From Codonopsis lanceolata (taxonomy: Eukaryota; Streptophyta; Magnoliopsida; Asterales; Campanulaceae), in contig CM028384.1 of assembly GCA_013146195.2 (NCBI GenBank), positions 69,229,990 through 69,293,989 on the forward strand: a stretch of 64,000 bases of DNA, read 5' to 3'. Numbering within the stretch: the stretch's first letter is position 1; every line of letters starts with the position of its first letter. The notes below the pieces were generated by a model. The model was not told the DNA's origin and did not search any database. It saw only the letters and a program-made list of their open reading frames with translations. The position numbers and the translations under genes are program-made. Shown in pieces: positions 20,357 through 32,817 of the stretch.

Positions 20357-23300
20357 ATGGCTGTTTTATTTTGGAACGCCCGAGGGGTTGGTAACAAAGA
20401 CACTAGGGACTATTTGAAATTGCTCAAAGTCGAAAATAGTATAATTTTAATGGTGATATTAGAGCCCAAGTTAAGAGGTGATTGTATTTCTAAATTAGCC
20501 AAAACCGACCGAGTTTCAACATTCTATGCATACAAATCCTGTCAATTCTCATATCTGGTTGCTGTGGGATAATAGTTTGGATGTTTCCCTTGTCTCAACT
20601 TCAGATCAACAGGTGACTGTTCGGTGTACTATGGGGGATAGCTTTTCGACCTTGGTTTCTTGTATTTATGCTAAGTGCAACCGGGTGGATCGTCGAGTTT
20701 TGTGGAGTGATTTGCTTGGTATTGCTTCGATTTCCGCACTTGGATAGTGGGTGGTGATTTCAATATCATATCTCATTCTTCGGAGGAACTTGGTGGTGCT
20801 GGCTGTGATTTTCAAGGTATGGGGGATTTTAACGCTTTCCAAAATGCTGCGGGTCTAAGTGATGCGGGTTACGTTGGGAGCCACTATACTTGGTGTAATG
20901 ATCATGATGTGGGAACCCGCATTTGGCAAAGGTTGGATAGAATCCTTGTTAACGGTATGTATAAAGCTTTATATCTGGCTTTTACTGTTCACCATTTGAG
21001 TCGGCTTCAGTCGGATCATTGCCCTTTGTTGATCACGTTTCCTTTTATTAAGAAACCGAAAGGGCATTTCCGATTCCAGCGCATGTGGCTGGACCATGAT
21101 GATTTCCAAAATTTTGTTAGTTCCCAATGGAGCAGTATGTTCCTAGATTCTTCGCTTGCTAGTTTTCATCGCAAATTGATGCAACTTCGGCGTTCTCTTA
21201 AGGACTGGAATTGGAATGTTTTCGGGCATGTTCAGCAGCGATTGGCTATGAAACAGGATGAAGTAGCGCAACTTGAGTTTCGCTTATAGCAACAATGGTC
21301 TTCTGCTATTACTTTTGATTTAGATAAGGTTAAATTGGAGGTTCATCAGCTTCTTAATTGGGATAATGAGCTGTTACAACAGAAGGCGCGACAACTTTGG
21401 TTACAGGATGGTGATAGGAATTCTTCCTTTTTCCATGCTAGTCTTCATGAAAGGGCTAGGTCTAATTCTTTTCGTCTTAAGTTGGATGATGGGAGTTGGT
21501 GTACAGACCAAGATAAAATTGGGGGTCTTGCTGTGGATTATTTTTCTTCCTTATTTGAGTCGTCACATCATGTGATTGATGAAGACCTTTTTAATGGTAT
21601 CCCTAAGATGGTGTCTGATCAAGATAATGACTTTTTGGTGAGTATCCCGTCGGAAGAGGAGATATGGTGTGCTATTAAGGAGTTGAATCCTAATAGCACC
21701 CCGGGTCCTGACGGCTTCACGGGATGGTTTTACCAAGGCTGCTGGAGTAGTATCAAAATGGATGTGGTTAACGCAGTTTAGGAATTTTTTCACAATTTTA
21801 TCCTGCCTCGTGGTTTAACGGCGACTACCCTTGTGCTTATTCCCAAGGTTCAAAATCCTACCAATCTAGCTGATCTTCGCCCGATAAGTTTGTGTAATTT
21901 TTCAAGCAAGATTATCTCTAAAATCTTGGCTTCTCGCCTTGCTAACATCCTTCCTAAAGTTATTTCCGGGGAACAAGCTGGTTTTGTTCGAGGCAGAAGT
22001 ATTCAGGAGAATATTGCTTTGGCTCAAGAGCTGGTCACAAAGTGAGGGGGGGGGGGTAATGTGGTGTTTAAATTAGATATGTCAAAAGCCTATGATCGTC
22101 TGGAGTGGGATTTTCTTCTTCGGTCTTTATCAGCTTTTGGTTTTCAGGATCGGTTCTGTAGTTGCATTTATGCTTTGATCAGCAATGTCTGGTACTCTAT
22201 TCGTATTAACGGGGTTAATTATGGTTTCTTTAAATCATCTTGGGGAGTCAGACAGGGGGATCCCCTTTCTCCGTTATTGTTTATATTGGCTCAGGAGATT
22301 CTTTCGGCTAATTTGAATCGCGCCATAGTGGATAATGTGATTGTGCCCTATTCTCATGGAAGGGGTGGTTTGCCTATTTCCCATTTGTTTTATACGGGAT
22401 CGACATGCTTCTCTTCGTAATGCTTCCAAAAATCAAGATTAGCTCTTCGGAAAATCCTTCACGTTTATGAGATGGGTTCGGGACAAAAATTAATCTCACA
22501 AGCGGGTTTTATATTGCTACTGATTGTTCGCATCTTAAGAGACGCCGTATTTCTTCTTGGTCTGGTTGCACGTCTAAAGCTTTTCCTTTAAAGTATCTGG
22601 GTATTCCTATCTCTCCGGGTCGTGTTACACGTAGTCATTTTGAGGATCTCAAACAGAAAATTCAGAAGCGAATTTCTAGATGGAAGACCAAGTTACTTTC
22701 AATGGGTGGGAAGATCACTCTCATTAAATCAGTTCTTAGCAGTATCCCGATATATAGCTTGTCTGCTATTCGGGTTCCTTTAATGCTTTGAGGCGAATTG
22801 AATCCTTTATGGCTAATTTTCTTTGGAGTTCTATGGGCGATAGTCGTTCTCATTGGGTAGCTTAGGATATTATTTGTCGCCCGATTCAAGAAGGTGGTCT
22901 TGGTATTAATTCTCTCCGTCTTGTTATGGAATCTTTGCATGCTAAGATGGCTTGGAATGTTCTTCAAGGAAAAGGTCTTTGGGCTCGGTTTATGCGAGAC
23001 AAGTATTTCAGTGACCATTTTTTGTCCTTCGGTTGCATCATCACATTGGAAGTCCATCATGCTTCTACTCCCTACGGTTTCTATATATGGCGGTGGGTGA
23101 TTGGTAGAGGTAATGTTTTTTTTTGGATAATTGGTGTGGCGAACTCGATTGGCCGGATCCTCACCTGGTTGACGCAAAGCTCCCTTCGATTGGTCCTCAT
23201 GCTCTCCCTACGCAAAGCTTACCCTTCGAGATCTCTTTCTTCCTTTGCTCTCCCTATCCCTCGACATCTCCATAGTGAAGTTTCAAGGGTCCGGTTTTGG

Positions 23301-24616
23301 AGGTGGATGATAAGGCGATTTTTGCATTCTTCATCCGCCGATGCCAAGCAGATGGGAGATAGTGCCCTAGATTCCCAACGGTCTTGGGCTTCTAGAATTT
23401 GGAAAACTTCCATGTGAAGTTTCAAGTCAAGGTCGGCATGATTTGGAGGTGGATGATAAGTCTGTTTATGTGGAAGTTGGTTTATGGGGCGGTTCCCGTG
23501 GATCTCACTTAAAAAAATGTTCCGCCGATGCGCAGCAGCAGATTGGGAGATAGGCTAAGTGTATGTTGTTTAAATTCGCTTGTTTCTTGGGCTTCTAATT
23601 TGGAAAACTTGGGTCTTACAATCAAGTGGCGCAATGCCAAGCCGGAATTTTTTCGCGCCGCTGGAAGTTGGTTTATGGGGCGGTTCCGTGGACTCTCACA
23701 AACGAAAAATGTTCCTTTCGCTTCTATGCAGTAGTGCCGTTTAAATTCTTCGAATATACATCATCATTTCTTACAATCAAGTGGCATGCCATCCGAAATT
23801 TTTCGCGCCGCCTGCTCAACATGATCGGTTCAGATTTCATTCATCTTTGCTTGATATATGGTGCTCTTCGGCCATCGCAAGTCTCTGAGCTTGTTATTTG
23901 GGTATTGTCCTTTTTTCTTGTTGGGAGATTTGGAAGGATAGGTGCCAAAGTCGCTTTTTGATGGTATTCCTATGCAAGCCAGCCGAATTATTCAGGCGTG
24001 TAAAAGATGGTCTTCGTGATATATTCTTCGCTTTCACCCTAAAACTTCCACCCCTCGTTAGGTCGCTGGGTATCCAAATTGGGTATTAACGTGGCTGAGC
24101 CGCCTCTCGTGTGGGTAAATGGGTTCGATGGCATCCTCCTTTACATGGTGGTTATAAACTTAACACCGGCGGTTCTTCTATTAATGGCATGTGCGGGTGG
24201 AGGTATTATTCGCGACTCGAGGGTCAAATTCTCACAAAGATTTTCTACCTTTTATGGTCCAGAACAAATACTAGAGCAAATAATGGCATTACGGGATGGT
24301 CTTCGGTTGTGTCGAAATCTTAACATCAATCAGTTGATGGTGGAATCGGATTCCTTGGTTACAAGCATACGGTTGTTTAGAGCGACGCGTCCATCAATGG
24401 CGTTATGAATATGAGTTAAGGGACTGCTTCAGATTGTTGGGTGTTTATGCGCTCCATCATATTTATAGGAAACAAAACTTTGTTGCCGATAGGCTGGCTG
24501 CTTTGGCCCATACTCATGGAGGTTTTCAAAGTTTTAATGCTTATCGGGATCTTCCTCAGTCGGTTAAACTTGCACTGATCTCAGATAAGTTGGATCTTCA
24601 CAATTTCCGTCGATAG
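20357..24616 (+). pseudogene. LINE-1 ORF2: AP endonuclease, reverse transcriptase, RNase H
   Basis: Begins ATGGCTGTTTTATTTTGGAA (MAVLFWNARGVGNKDT). Endonuclease motifs are GGDFNIISHSSEELGG and SDHCPLLITF. RT shows LIPKVQNPTNLADLRPISLC, GFVRGRSIQENIALA, FKLDMSKAYDRLEW and GVRQGDPLSPLLF. The catalytic YADD block is missing: the frame reads ISHLFYTGST, apparently a small deletion at about 22390-22440. A terminal RNase H (relic at 24150-24400) ends with HHIYRKQNFVADRLAALAH. It would nick target DNA and prime reverse transcription from the LINE RNA 3' end. Multiple stops (21289, 21781, 22045), a frame change around 20550-20747, and later shifts inactivate it. Confidence 0.9.
23330..23790 (+). repeat. 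Internal duplications in LINE-1 ORF2
   Basis: Words of the post-RT region occur twice or more: CCGATGC...CAGCAGA..GGGAGATA followed by CTTGGGCTTCTA.TTTGGAAAAC (23336-23412 and 23523-23610), TTGGTTTATGGGGCGGTTCC (23474 and 23668) and CAATCAAGTGGC (23620 and 23776). The pattern indicates imperfect segmental duplication of roughly 190 bp, absent from LINE copy 2. Confidence 0.6.
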
Positions 24617-24803
24617 CTTAGTCTGTCTTTTCTTCATGTATTTTTGGTTAGAGCAGGGTATGTTAGATTTAATTTTCTTAGCTTCTTTGTTTACCCCTCA
24701 TGTATTTCATTTCCGAGGTCAGGCTCCTACGTCCTCCCATTTATAAGGGCAAGGCTGGTTGTCCCCCTCAAGTTTGTATTTTGCTTATTTTAATAATATC
24801 TAG

Positions 24804-24819
24804 CAGGGTGCCACCCCTG
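24804..24819 (+). other. LINE 3'-UTR hairpin, copy 1
   Basis: CAGGG-TGCCAC-CCCTG, a 5-bp stem with a 6-base loop, about 10 bases before the A-rich tail. The equivalent position in LINE copy 2 has the stem GCAGG/CCTGC with loop TGCCGC. Confidence 0.6.
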
Positions 24820-24840
24820 TTTCCTTTAAAAAATATATAT

Positions 24841-25407
24841 ATATTGTTAGGCAGACCATTCATGGCAACTGCCAATACAATGATTAATGTGAAAAATGGT
24901 AAACTCACAATGTCAGTCCTAGGTGAAACTGTTGAAATTTCTGTTTTTGGTGCCATGAATAGACCTAGTGACATAAATGCCTGTTTTTCAATAGATGAAA
25001 TTGAAAAGTTATCAACTGAAATTTTTGAAGAAGATAATATAGAAGAAGATTATGAGAGAGATAGATTTATAGTTTATGATGATAGTCCTATCCCTTCCAT
25101 AAAAATTGACATTGATGAGATTGAAAGAGAAATAGAAGAGAAGGAAAGACAAGAGAGAGAAAAGTTAGAAGCCAGTAAAAAGAAAGATAAAGAAGATATA
25201 GAGAAATAATCAGAAAATAATTCTGATAAATCTGATAAAATAAAAGAAGAAAGTAATGAAATTAAGGAAGATGAAGTAGAGATTCTGAAATCTCTCTTTG
25301 AAGAAATTGAGTTAGAGAATGTCGAAGTAGAAATTAAAGAAGATGATAAAGTAAAGAATGAGGAGGCTAAAATAAAAGAAACAATTAAAGCAGAAAATTC
25401 TGAATTT
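24841..25407 (+). pseudogene. Athila protease C-terminal part and acidic linker
   Basis: Resumes LLGRPFMATANTMINVKNGK, the protease end after the LINE. A long Glu/Lys-rich, probably coiled-coil linker before RT follows (IDEIEREIEEKERQEREK). A TAA stop at 25207-25209 interrupts the linker, and the same frame reopens beyond it into the RT region. Confidence 0.85.
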
Positions 25408-27213
25408 ATGCCATCTATTAATTCTCCTAAAGTTGAAGAATTAAAGCCATTACCACCCTATTTAAAATATGCATTTTTGGGGGAAGGTAACACTTTGCCT
25501 GTTATTATAGCAGCCGACTTAATGGATGAGCAAGAAGCTAGTTTATTAAAAGTTTTATGGACACATAGAGAAGCTTTAGGATGGTCCTTAGCCGATTTAA
25601 AAGGTATTAGTCCATCTATGTGCATGCATAAAATATATCTAGAAGAAGGTAGTAAACCCTCAAGAGAAAGGCAAAGAAGACTTAACCCACACATGGAAGA
25701 AGCCGTGAGAAAAGAAGTTCTCAAGCTCTTAGATGCGGGTATAATTTACCCTATATCAGATAGTAAATGGGTTAGTCTTGTTTAAGTAGTTTCTAAAAAG
25801 TCAGGAATTACGGTTGTTAAGAATGAGAAAGATGAATTAGTCCCTACAAGAATAATAACTGGATATAGAATGTGCATTGATTTGCGAAAACTTAATGCGG
25901 CAACCAGGAAAGACCACTTTCCTTTGCCATTTATCGACCAAATCCTTGAAAGACTAGCCGGTCATGAATATTATTGCTTTCTTGATGGTTTTTTTGGTTA
26001 CAATCAGATCCCTGTTGCACCCGAAGACCAAGAGAAAACAACTTTTACATGCCCCTTTGGTACTTTTGCTTTTAGGAGAATGCCATTTGGATTATGTAAT
26101 GCACCAGCTACTTTTCAAAGATGCATGATTTCTATATTTTCAGATTTAGTTGAAAGATGCGTTGAAGTTTTCTTGGATGACTTTTCAATTTTTGGAAATT
26201 CTTTTGATCATTGTTTAGAAAATCTTACATCAGTCCTGAAAAGATGTTGTGAAACAAATTTAACTTTAAGTTGGGAGAAAAGCCACTTCATGGTCAAACA
26301 TGGAATTGTTTTAGGGCATGTTGTTTCAAATAAAGGCATTGAAGTTGATAAAGCTAAAATCGAAGTTATTTCACAACTACCCCCTCCCACTTCAGTTAAA
26401 GGTGTTAGAAGTTTTCTAGGGCATGCTAGTTTTTATCGAAGATATATAATAGATTTTTCCAAAATATGTAAACCTCTATGTAACTTGCTAGCAAAAGATA
26501 CAAAATTTATTTTTGATAAAGAATGCTTAGAAGCTTTTAGTTTATTGAAAGAAAAATTAACTACTGTCCCTATTTTATCCGGCCCTAATTGGTCACTTCC
26601 TTTTAAAATCATGTGTGATGCATCAAATTTTGCGATTGGAGCCGTGTTAGGACAAATGGTAGATAGAAAGCCTCATGTGATCCACTATGCTAGTAGAACT
26701 CTAAATTATGCACAATTGAATTACACAACTACAGAAAAAGAGTGTTTAGCAGTAGTATATGCTTTAGAAAAATTTAGATCATATCTGTTAGGATCAAATG
26801 TGATAATATTTTCTGATCATTCTGCATTAAAATATATGTTAAGTAAGAAGGATGCTAAACCAAGATTAATTAGATGGATGTTATTGTTACAAGAATTTGA
26901 CATTACAATCAAAGATAAAAAGAGAACTGAAAATGTCGTAGCCAACCATTTGTCTAGATTAGAATTTTCACCCTTGCTTGAACGTCAATTTCTTGATGAT
27001 CATGTTCCTATAAATGATGATTTTCCTGATGAGAAACATTTAGCAATTAAAGATTCAGACCCTTGGTATGATGATTTTGTCAATTATTATGTGTCTGATA
27101 TCATTAATCCTGATTTTGATCATTACGAAAAGAATAAATTTTTGACTGAAACCAAAAATTTTTTTTGGGAAGCACCTCATTTAATTTATACAAAATTTGT
27201 TCGGATTCTTTAA
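25408..27213 (+). pseudogene. Athila reverse transcriptase and RNase H
   Basis: The pre-RT segment PPYLKYAFLGEGNTLPVIIA leads to RT: LRKLNAATRKDHFPLPFID, QEKTTFTCPFGTFAFRRMPF and the catalytic FLDDFSIFG box (the Athila form of YxDD). RNase H follows, with CDASNFAIGAVLGQ, TTEKECLAVVYALEKFR and FSDHSALKYMLSKK. The enzyme would convert element RNA to DNA. A TAA at 25783-25785 separates the N-terminal RT part from the rest in the same frame, and the frame ends with a frameshift at the RNase H/integrase border (27213). Confidence 0.93.
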
Positions 27214-28368
27214 TAAGAAGATGTATTCCAGAAAAAGACCAACAATGTATTATGGAATTCTGCCATGGATACTCTTGTGGAGGTCATTTTAGTGGAAACA
27301 AAACTGCTAGAAAAATTTTACAATCAGGTTTATATTGGCCTACTGTTTTTAAAGATTGTGAATTGTTTTATAGAACATGTGACAAGTGTCAAAGAACAGG
27401 TGGAATAGGAAAGAGAAACGAGATGCCCTTATATATTAATTTGGTTGTTGAAATCTTTGATGTTTGAGGTATTGATTTCATGGGTCCTTTTCCAGTGTCA
27501 AATAATTGTGAATATATTTTAGTAGCAGTTGATTACGTATCTAAATGGATTGAAGCAGTAGCAACCAAGACAAATGATGGCAAAACAGTGGTTAAATTTG
27601 TAGAAGATTTATTTGCTAGATATGGAGAACCTAAGGCCATAATAAGTGACCAAGGAACTCACTTTACCAATAAGTTATTGAATAATGTCCTCAAAAAAAC
27701 ATGGTGTAACTCACAAGCTAGCTACACCTTATCATCCTCAAACATCCGGCCAAGTAGAAGTTAGCAATAGGCAAATTAAAGCAGTATTAGAAAAGACTGT
27801 TAGGCCTAATCGTAAAGATTGGGAATCTAAACTCAAGGATGCTTTATGGGCATACCGAACTGCTTTTAAAACTCCCATAGGAATGAGTCCATATAGAATG
27901 GTATTTGGCAAAGCTTGCCATTTACCAGTTGAAATTGAGCATAAGGCCTATTGGGATGTTAAAGAACTGAATTTAGATTTAACCTTGGCTGGAGAGGAAA
28001 GATTGTTTCAATTGAATGAATTAGAAGAACATATGTTGAATTCATATGAGAATGCAAAGACATATAAAGAAAAGACCCAGAAATATCATGACTTGGGGTT
28101 AGCCAACAAGATGTTTCATCCAGGGATGAAAGTGTTACTTTTTAATTCTAGACTTAGGCTATTCCCCGGAAAGTTAAAATCTAACTGGTCTGGTCCCTTT
28201 ATAATCGTACGAATCTATCCTTATGGAGCTGTTGATATTCAAAATCCTAAAAATAATGAAAATTTCAAAGTTAATGGACACTGACTCAAGCCATACCTAG
28301 AGCCGATGTCAGTTCAACGAACAATTGAGTTAATTTGTTTGGCTGATAATGAACCACCCCAAGATTAG
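27165..28368 (+). pseudogene. Athila integrase
   Basis: The HHCC zinc finger (HGYSCGGHFSGNKTA ... CDKCQR) is followed by the catalytic core with D in GIDFMGPFPV, D in IISDQGTHFTN and E in GQVEVSNRQIK. The C-terminal GPFIIVRIYPYGAVDIQNP segment ends with LKPYLEP. A TGA at 27465-27467 replaces the conserved Trp codon just before GIDF, a frameshift lies at about 27690-27720 between the second D and the E, and another TGA (28282) cuts the C terminus. It would insert the cDNA into chromosomes; here it is inactive. Confidence 0.93.
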
Positions 28369-29353
28369 GCTTGCAGTTTGGTCGAGCCAAAGACGTTAAA
28401 CAAAGGCGCTAAATGGGAGGCACGCCACTATTTTGAATGTTATTTCTTTTATAGTTAGTTTAAATATGCTATTCTCCGTTAAATGTATTTTTACACATTT
28501 AATTTTTAATTAAATATGCCAAAATTCATGTTTGGGGGAGAAAAGCATCTTAGTGTTGTATTTATATGTTATTAATAATTTTAGTTTAGAATTTTTGTTA
28601 AGTTTTTGCAATACAGGAAAGTTAAGAATCATAACGGAAGTTAACGAAAAAGGGCTAAGCTGCAAACTACTGAAAAGTAAGAAAGGAAATCAAGAAGGAG
28701 CAGCTCTGGACACCTTGCGGACGCAAGGTGTGGAGGACCTTGCGACCGCAAGGCCCTCAGTAAATGCAAGCCTCGTGAATACGTACTGTCAGACTGGGGA
28801 ATCAACAAAATCCGAACGGTTTGACTGCCCACCTTGCGGTCGCAAGGTGTGGTAGACCTTGCTACCGCAAGGTCCCCTTATATAAGAATGTGCCGAGCCT
28901 GTTTGCAGAATCACCAGATTTCTCACTCCCTCTTTCAAACAAACAGCAGCAGCCGCCTAGTTTTTCCTCCAAGAATCTGGTGAGATCTTTAAACTTTCCA
29001 ACAATTCCGGCTCTAATCTCAATAGATCTCCTCCCTCTTCAAACCCTTCATCTCCTACCTCTCCACCAAACCCCATTGCACTCCATTGGAAGTTTGAAGA
29101 GCTTGAAGCAAGGAAAAGATTCTCCATTATTGCCGACACCGATCAACCACTCCGGCTGCATTCAACTCTAAAGCTGCAACTAACAAGTAATCCTAACCCC
29201 TCTCTTTAATTTTTACGTAAACATGTTTGCATGCTAGGGTGTTAGATATTTTTTTTCACGTAGATATAATTTTGCATGCTTTAGAAATAATTTTTAATTT
29301 TAAAATTTCGAAAATTCATTTTTAAATACTTAGTTGTCAATTTTTCAAACAAA
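28369..29353 (+). other. Athila spacer with palindromic ACCTTGCG motifs
   Basis: Non-coding spacer after pol. It contains four copies of an 18-base near-palindrome (ACCTTGCGGACGCAAGGT and variants) at 28712-28729, 28737-28754, 28831-28848 and 28856-28873, in two pairs. A polypurine-like TTTGGGGGAGAAAAG lies at 28531-28545. Short frames here have no family signature. Confidence 0.7.
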
Positions 29354-30450
29354 ATGTTCCGTAAGCGTAAAAATACCGGTGCTTCGTCCTCCAGCCCTGT
29401 TCAGGAGGAGGAACCTAATTTTGACCACACCCGATTTGTGTCCTACGAGGCCTCATAAAGATATGCGGCCAAACTCTCCAAGTCCTTGGTTCCCGAGAGG
29501 GGATTCAAGGCTGAAGAATTTGGCCTCCGCCCCAATTTTACGGCCCGTAGGTGGGGGCGTTTGACTGACTCCCCGGAAAGGGCAGCCGTGGTGCCTATTG
29601 TCCGAGAGTTCTATGCCAATGGCATCATTGGCATAGATGGGGGTGTTTTAGACACCGTTAATGTTAGGGACGTCGTAGTAGACTTTTTGTCCCAAATCAT
29701 TAACGAATATTTCGACACCTCCAACTTTGCGGTTGGTGCCGATCATTTTAGCATACACCTCCATCCCCCTGTCCCTGTCGAGGTGGTCAATGTGACCATC
29801 GCCCTCCCTGGTGTTGTGTGGACCTACAACCGTAATCCACCCTTTGGTCCACGCACCATGGAGGAGTCCTTCCTTTAGAACACGGCCAAGCCCGTGTTCA
29901 AATTTGTTTGTGGTCGTCTCATGCCCTCCAGTCACCAACATACGGTGACTTGGGAGAGGGCTGTCTTGACCTACACCATTATGTCTAGTGGGTCTGTTGA
30001 TGTTGACCGTCTGATCAATGGCCAAATCAAGACCCTTATTAGAGGTGCCACGAATGCGGGGTTCGCTCCCCGCATTTGATGACGAGTTGTGTGGAGAGGC
30101 AGCGTGAGATGGCCTGCACACGCGAGAGGCTTAAGGCTGGTCCGGCCATTACTAGGGCCATTTTGTTTGAGCACCACCAATGAGAGTGAGGGTTCCTCAC
30201 GGGAGGAACCCGAGGAGGAGGAGGAGGACCCGCTCGTAGGGATCTCCAATAGGCTAGAATAGGTTTCCCTCGAAGCCCAAATGGCAACTCCACAGTTGGC
30301 ACAAATTCGTGCCGACCAAGAGCGGCTATTTGGGTGGTTTAACACAGTGGGGCAAAATGTCTCCTGGCACGATCCCCGAGTTTCGTCCTCATTCGTTATT
30401 TCCGCCCGACTCACCTTGAGTCGAGGCCCAAGTTCCATCCTCTTTCGTTA
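29354..30450 (+). pseudogene. Athila env-position ORF ('putative plant transposon protein' domain)
   Basis: Starts MFRKRKNTGASSSS at 29354. Interrupted by TAA at 29456 and TAG at 29876, it continues in one frame to 30079. Recognisable family segments are VREFYAN, VRDVVVDFLSQIINEYF and FVCGRLMPSSHQHTV followed by RAVLTY, matching the domain typical of the extra ORF downstream of Athila pol. After 30079 an acidic stretch and a final part (QLAQIRADQERLFGWFNTVG, 30280-30339) survive in other frames. Athila elements were once proposed to be retroviruses because of this position, but no signal peptide or membrane segment is visible here. Function unknown. Confidence 0.7.
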
Positions 30451-32817
30451 GGTGGACCTGCTATTTCCTTTTGATATTTGTCCTACCCCATCAATCCACT
30501 CATATGTCCCTCAATTTTGAGGACAAAATATAAATTAAGTTTGGGGGGGGGGGAATTCTAAGCTTAGAGTCCTAGAAGATCCTAGCCTAAGGAGGAATGG
30601 AGTTGGGCTATGTTTCTAGGGTGAAGAAAATTTTCTTTTCTTGATGACCATTTAACTCTTCACCCTATTTTCCTGTTTTTAATTTTTTCTTATTTTCGGA
30701 GGTGCTGCCTTGACCAGAATACACTCACATTGGATGCTCGTGGATTCCTCTTATAGGAACCCATCATCAATTGAGTCATCATCATCATCTCCAATTTAAA
30801 AAGAAATTTTTATAAAAAAAAATCAAAATCAAAAAAATAAAATATTTCAAAATTTTCATCCTCAAGTTTAGGTGTGGTAATGCTAGCCATAGTCCATGAG
30901 GAATTAATGCAATGAACCGCATAGTTAGTCCGTAGATCCCTCTGGAATTTACTTGATTCTGCGAAACTTTTACTTTTCTCCAAATTCTTCATGCACCCAC
31001 ACCAGTCATAATTATGGATTGATTAGAATAGTTACATTACAACAAGATATGCACAAGAATATGATGCATATCCATTCGAACATAATTGTTACATTAAATT
31101 GTGACTTAGGGTCAATTGCATGATAGTTAGATCCCTTGGATTTTTCTCATTTATATATCTCAAGCACACTTTCGAACCGTGTCTGCATGTTAGTCTCAAT
31201 TGCCCCTACCATCTGTATTAGCGAATGCTTATGTGAAATCCAGTGATGCTAAACATTCAACCCCATAATTCCCATAGTTGATATGATATTTTGTGTGTTT
31301 TACTTGCTTTAAAAACTACATGAGCATTTGGCATTAAGAAATGACTTAGGCCATCTTTGGATCGTTAGAGCCTAAATATTCCACGACCTATACTAAAAAT
31401 ATCCCTAGTGTCCCCTGCTGAGCCTAATGAAAGAATGGAGTGTGCTAAGCACACTATTTAAACCCCCATTCGCCATCGTTTCTATTACCCACATTAACTT
31501 AACCCTAAAAGCCTATACACTTTTAGCCTACCCTTTGAGAGAGTAGGATGTGGGTGGGGAAATTGATTTTGGAGGACCACTTCTTTTCGCTTAGGCTATT
31601 TTTCTAAGACTTCTTCTTTCCATCGCCGTAATATTATATAATATATAGCATGCTATTTATAAATAGAAGACTATAATAAATGAAAAGAAAATATATATAT
31701 AATATAAGAAAAGAAAAAAGAAAAAATTATGTATCGACGAAAAATGAAACTAAGAAGAAGAGTGTAACAAAGATTCAAATGGAAGCATAGTTTTCAAGAG
31801 AAAACATGTTAGAAAAATTTGCCGATAAGAATGATGTGATATTTTTAGAAATATTTTGCCCAAAACAAGTTTGGGGGAAAGAAGAAAAGTGAAAAGTAAC
31901 GAAAAACACCCCTCCACTTGTAGTCTTTGCAGGTCCTAGCCTAAATAGGGAAAACTTCCTTTTGCTTGGAAGTATGAGGGATAAAGGGTAGTCTTACTCT
32001 CTCACTTTGAATTCCAATCCCTTTCCATCAAATCCTCCATCACCTTGGCCTTACATTACAAGCTAAATAAAGACCTAATGATCTTCTTGCCAATGCTTAT
32101 GTTGTTTTAACCGTCAAGTGAGTCATATAGAATTGATCAAACACTTCATGTTCATTATTATTAAGCCCTAAAGCTCACGTGTTAGCATAATCTTAGCTAT
32201 TACAAGTCATTGGGATAGGAGAGCATTGTATGTCATACATAGAAGTGCATGGGATGGATGTATAAGTCTTTGAAATCCTTGGGACCTTTCTCTGTCTCAG
32301 AATCGACCGGGTTTGGATGGTAGATCTCATAATTCTTAATGCATGATTTTCTATTAAACTTTGATTTTCATATGAATGTGGTGTTTAGCTTAATAAAAGC
32401 TGTTTTAGTTAAGATATTCTCTAAGACGGTGATCACACACACGGAGAAATTAGAAGTAGTAGCGGATTTTAAGAAAAGATCGCTTGGTTTTATGTGACTA
32501 AGCTGCATATATGTGGTGAGCATCGAACCGAGAGGCGCTTTGCATGCCATACTCTTATAACTTGAGGTTGAAGCCAAAAGATTTTTGTTTTTTTAGTTAG
32601 TTTTTATCTCGCTTTTGTTTTTGTATTTATCGCTTTTTGTATTTATCTTTTTGTATTTATACGCTTAGTCGAGTCACTCGAAAGAGTCTCCTTGAGTTTG
32701 TGGGTTTATAGAGGAGTGTAAATAGTGTCACCCTCCAAAAAGATTTTCACTTTGTTAATTGTATTTATATGCTTTTGTATTTATAATGTATTATTTACTC
32801 GTGGACGAGCAAAGTTT
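30451..32817 (+). other. Athila 3' non-coding region
   Basis: A 2.4-kb stretch between the env-position ORF and the 3' polypurine tract with no supported coding frame. Notable are a G-run (TTTGGGGGGGGGGGG at 30540-30553) and AAGTTTGGGGGAAAGAAG at 31867-31884, both resembling the element's polypurine tract. Confidence 0.7.

Larger units (their letters stand above)
18620..24840 (+). mobile_element. L1-type LINE (copy 1) nested in Athila protease
   Basis: A 6.2-kb non-LTR retrotransposon between perfect 15-bp duplications. It has a short 5' leader (18620-18742), ORF1 with DUF4283 and a zinc knuckle, ORF2 with AP endonuclease, reverse transcriptase and terminal RNase H, a 3' UTR with a small hairpin, and a short A/TA-rich tail (24829-24840). 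It is near full length. It belongs to the same family as copy 2 at 49143-55127, with which ORF1 and ORF2 align throughout, but it is more decayed (frameshifts, lost YADD). Confidence 0.93.

Noticed and set aside
29648..30438. Minus-strand ORFs of 157 and 155 residues
   Set aside because: Opposite the env-position ORF, whose plus-strand frame matches a known plant transposon domain.
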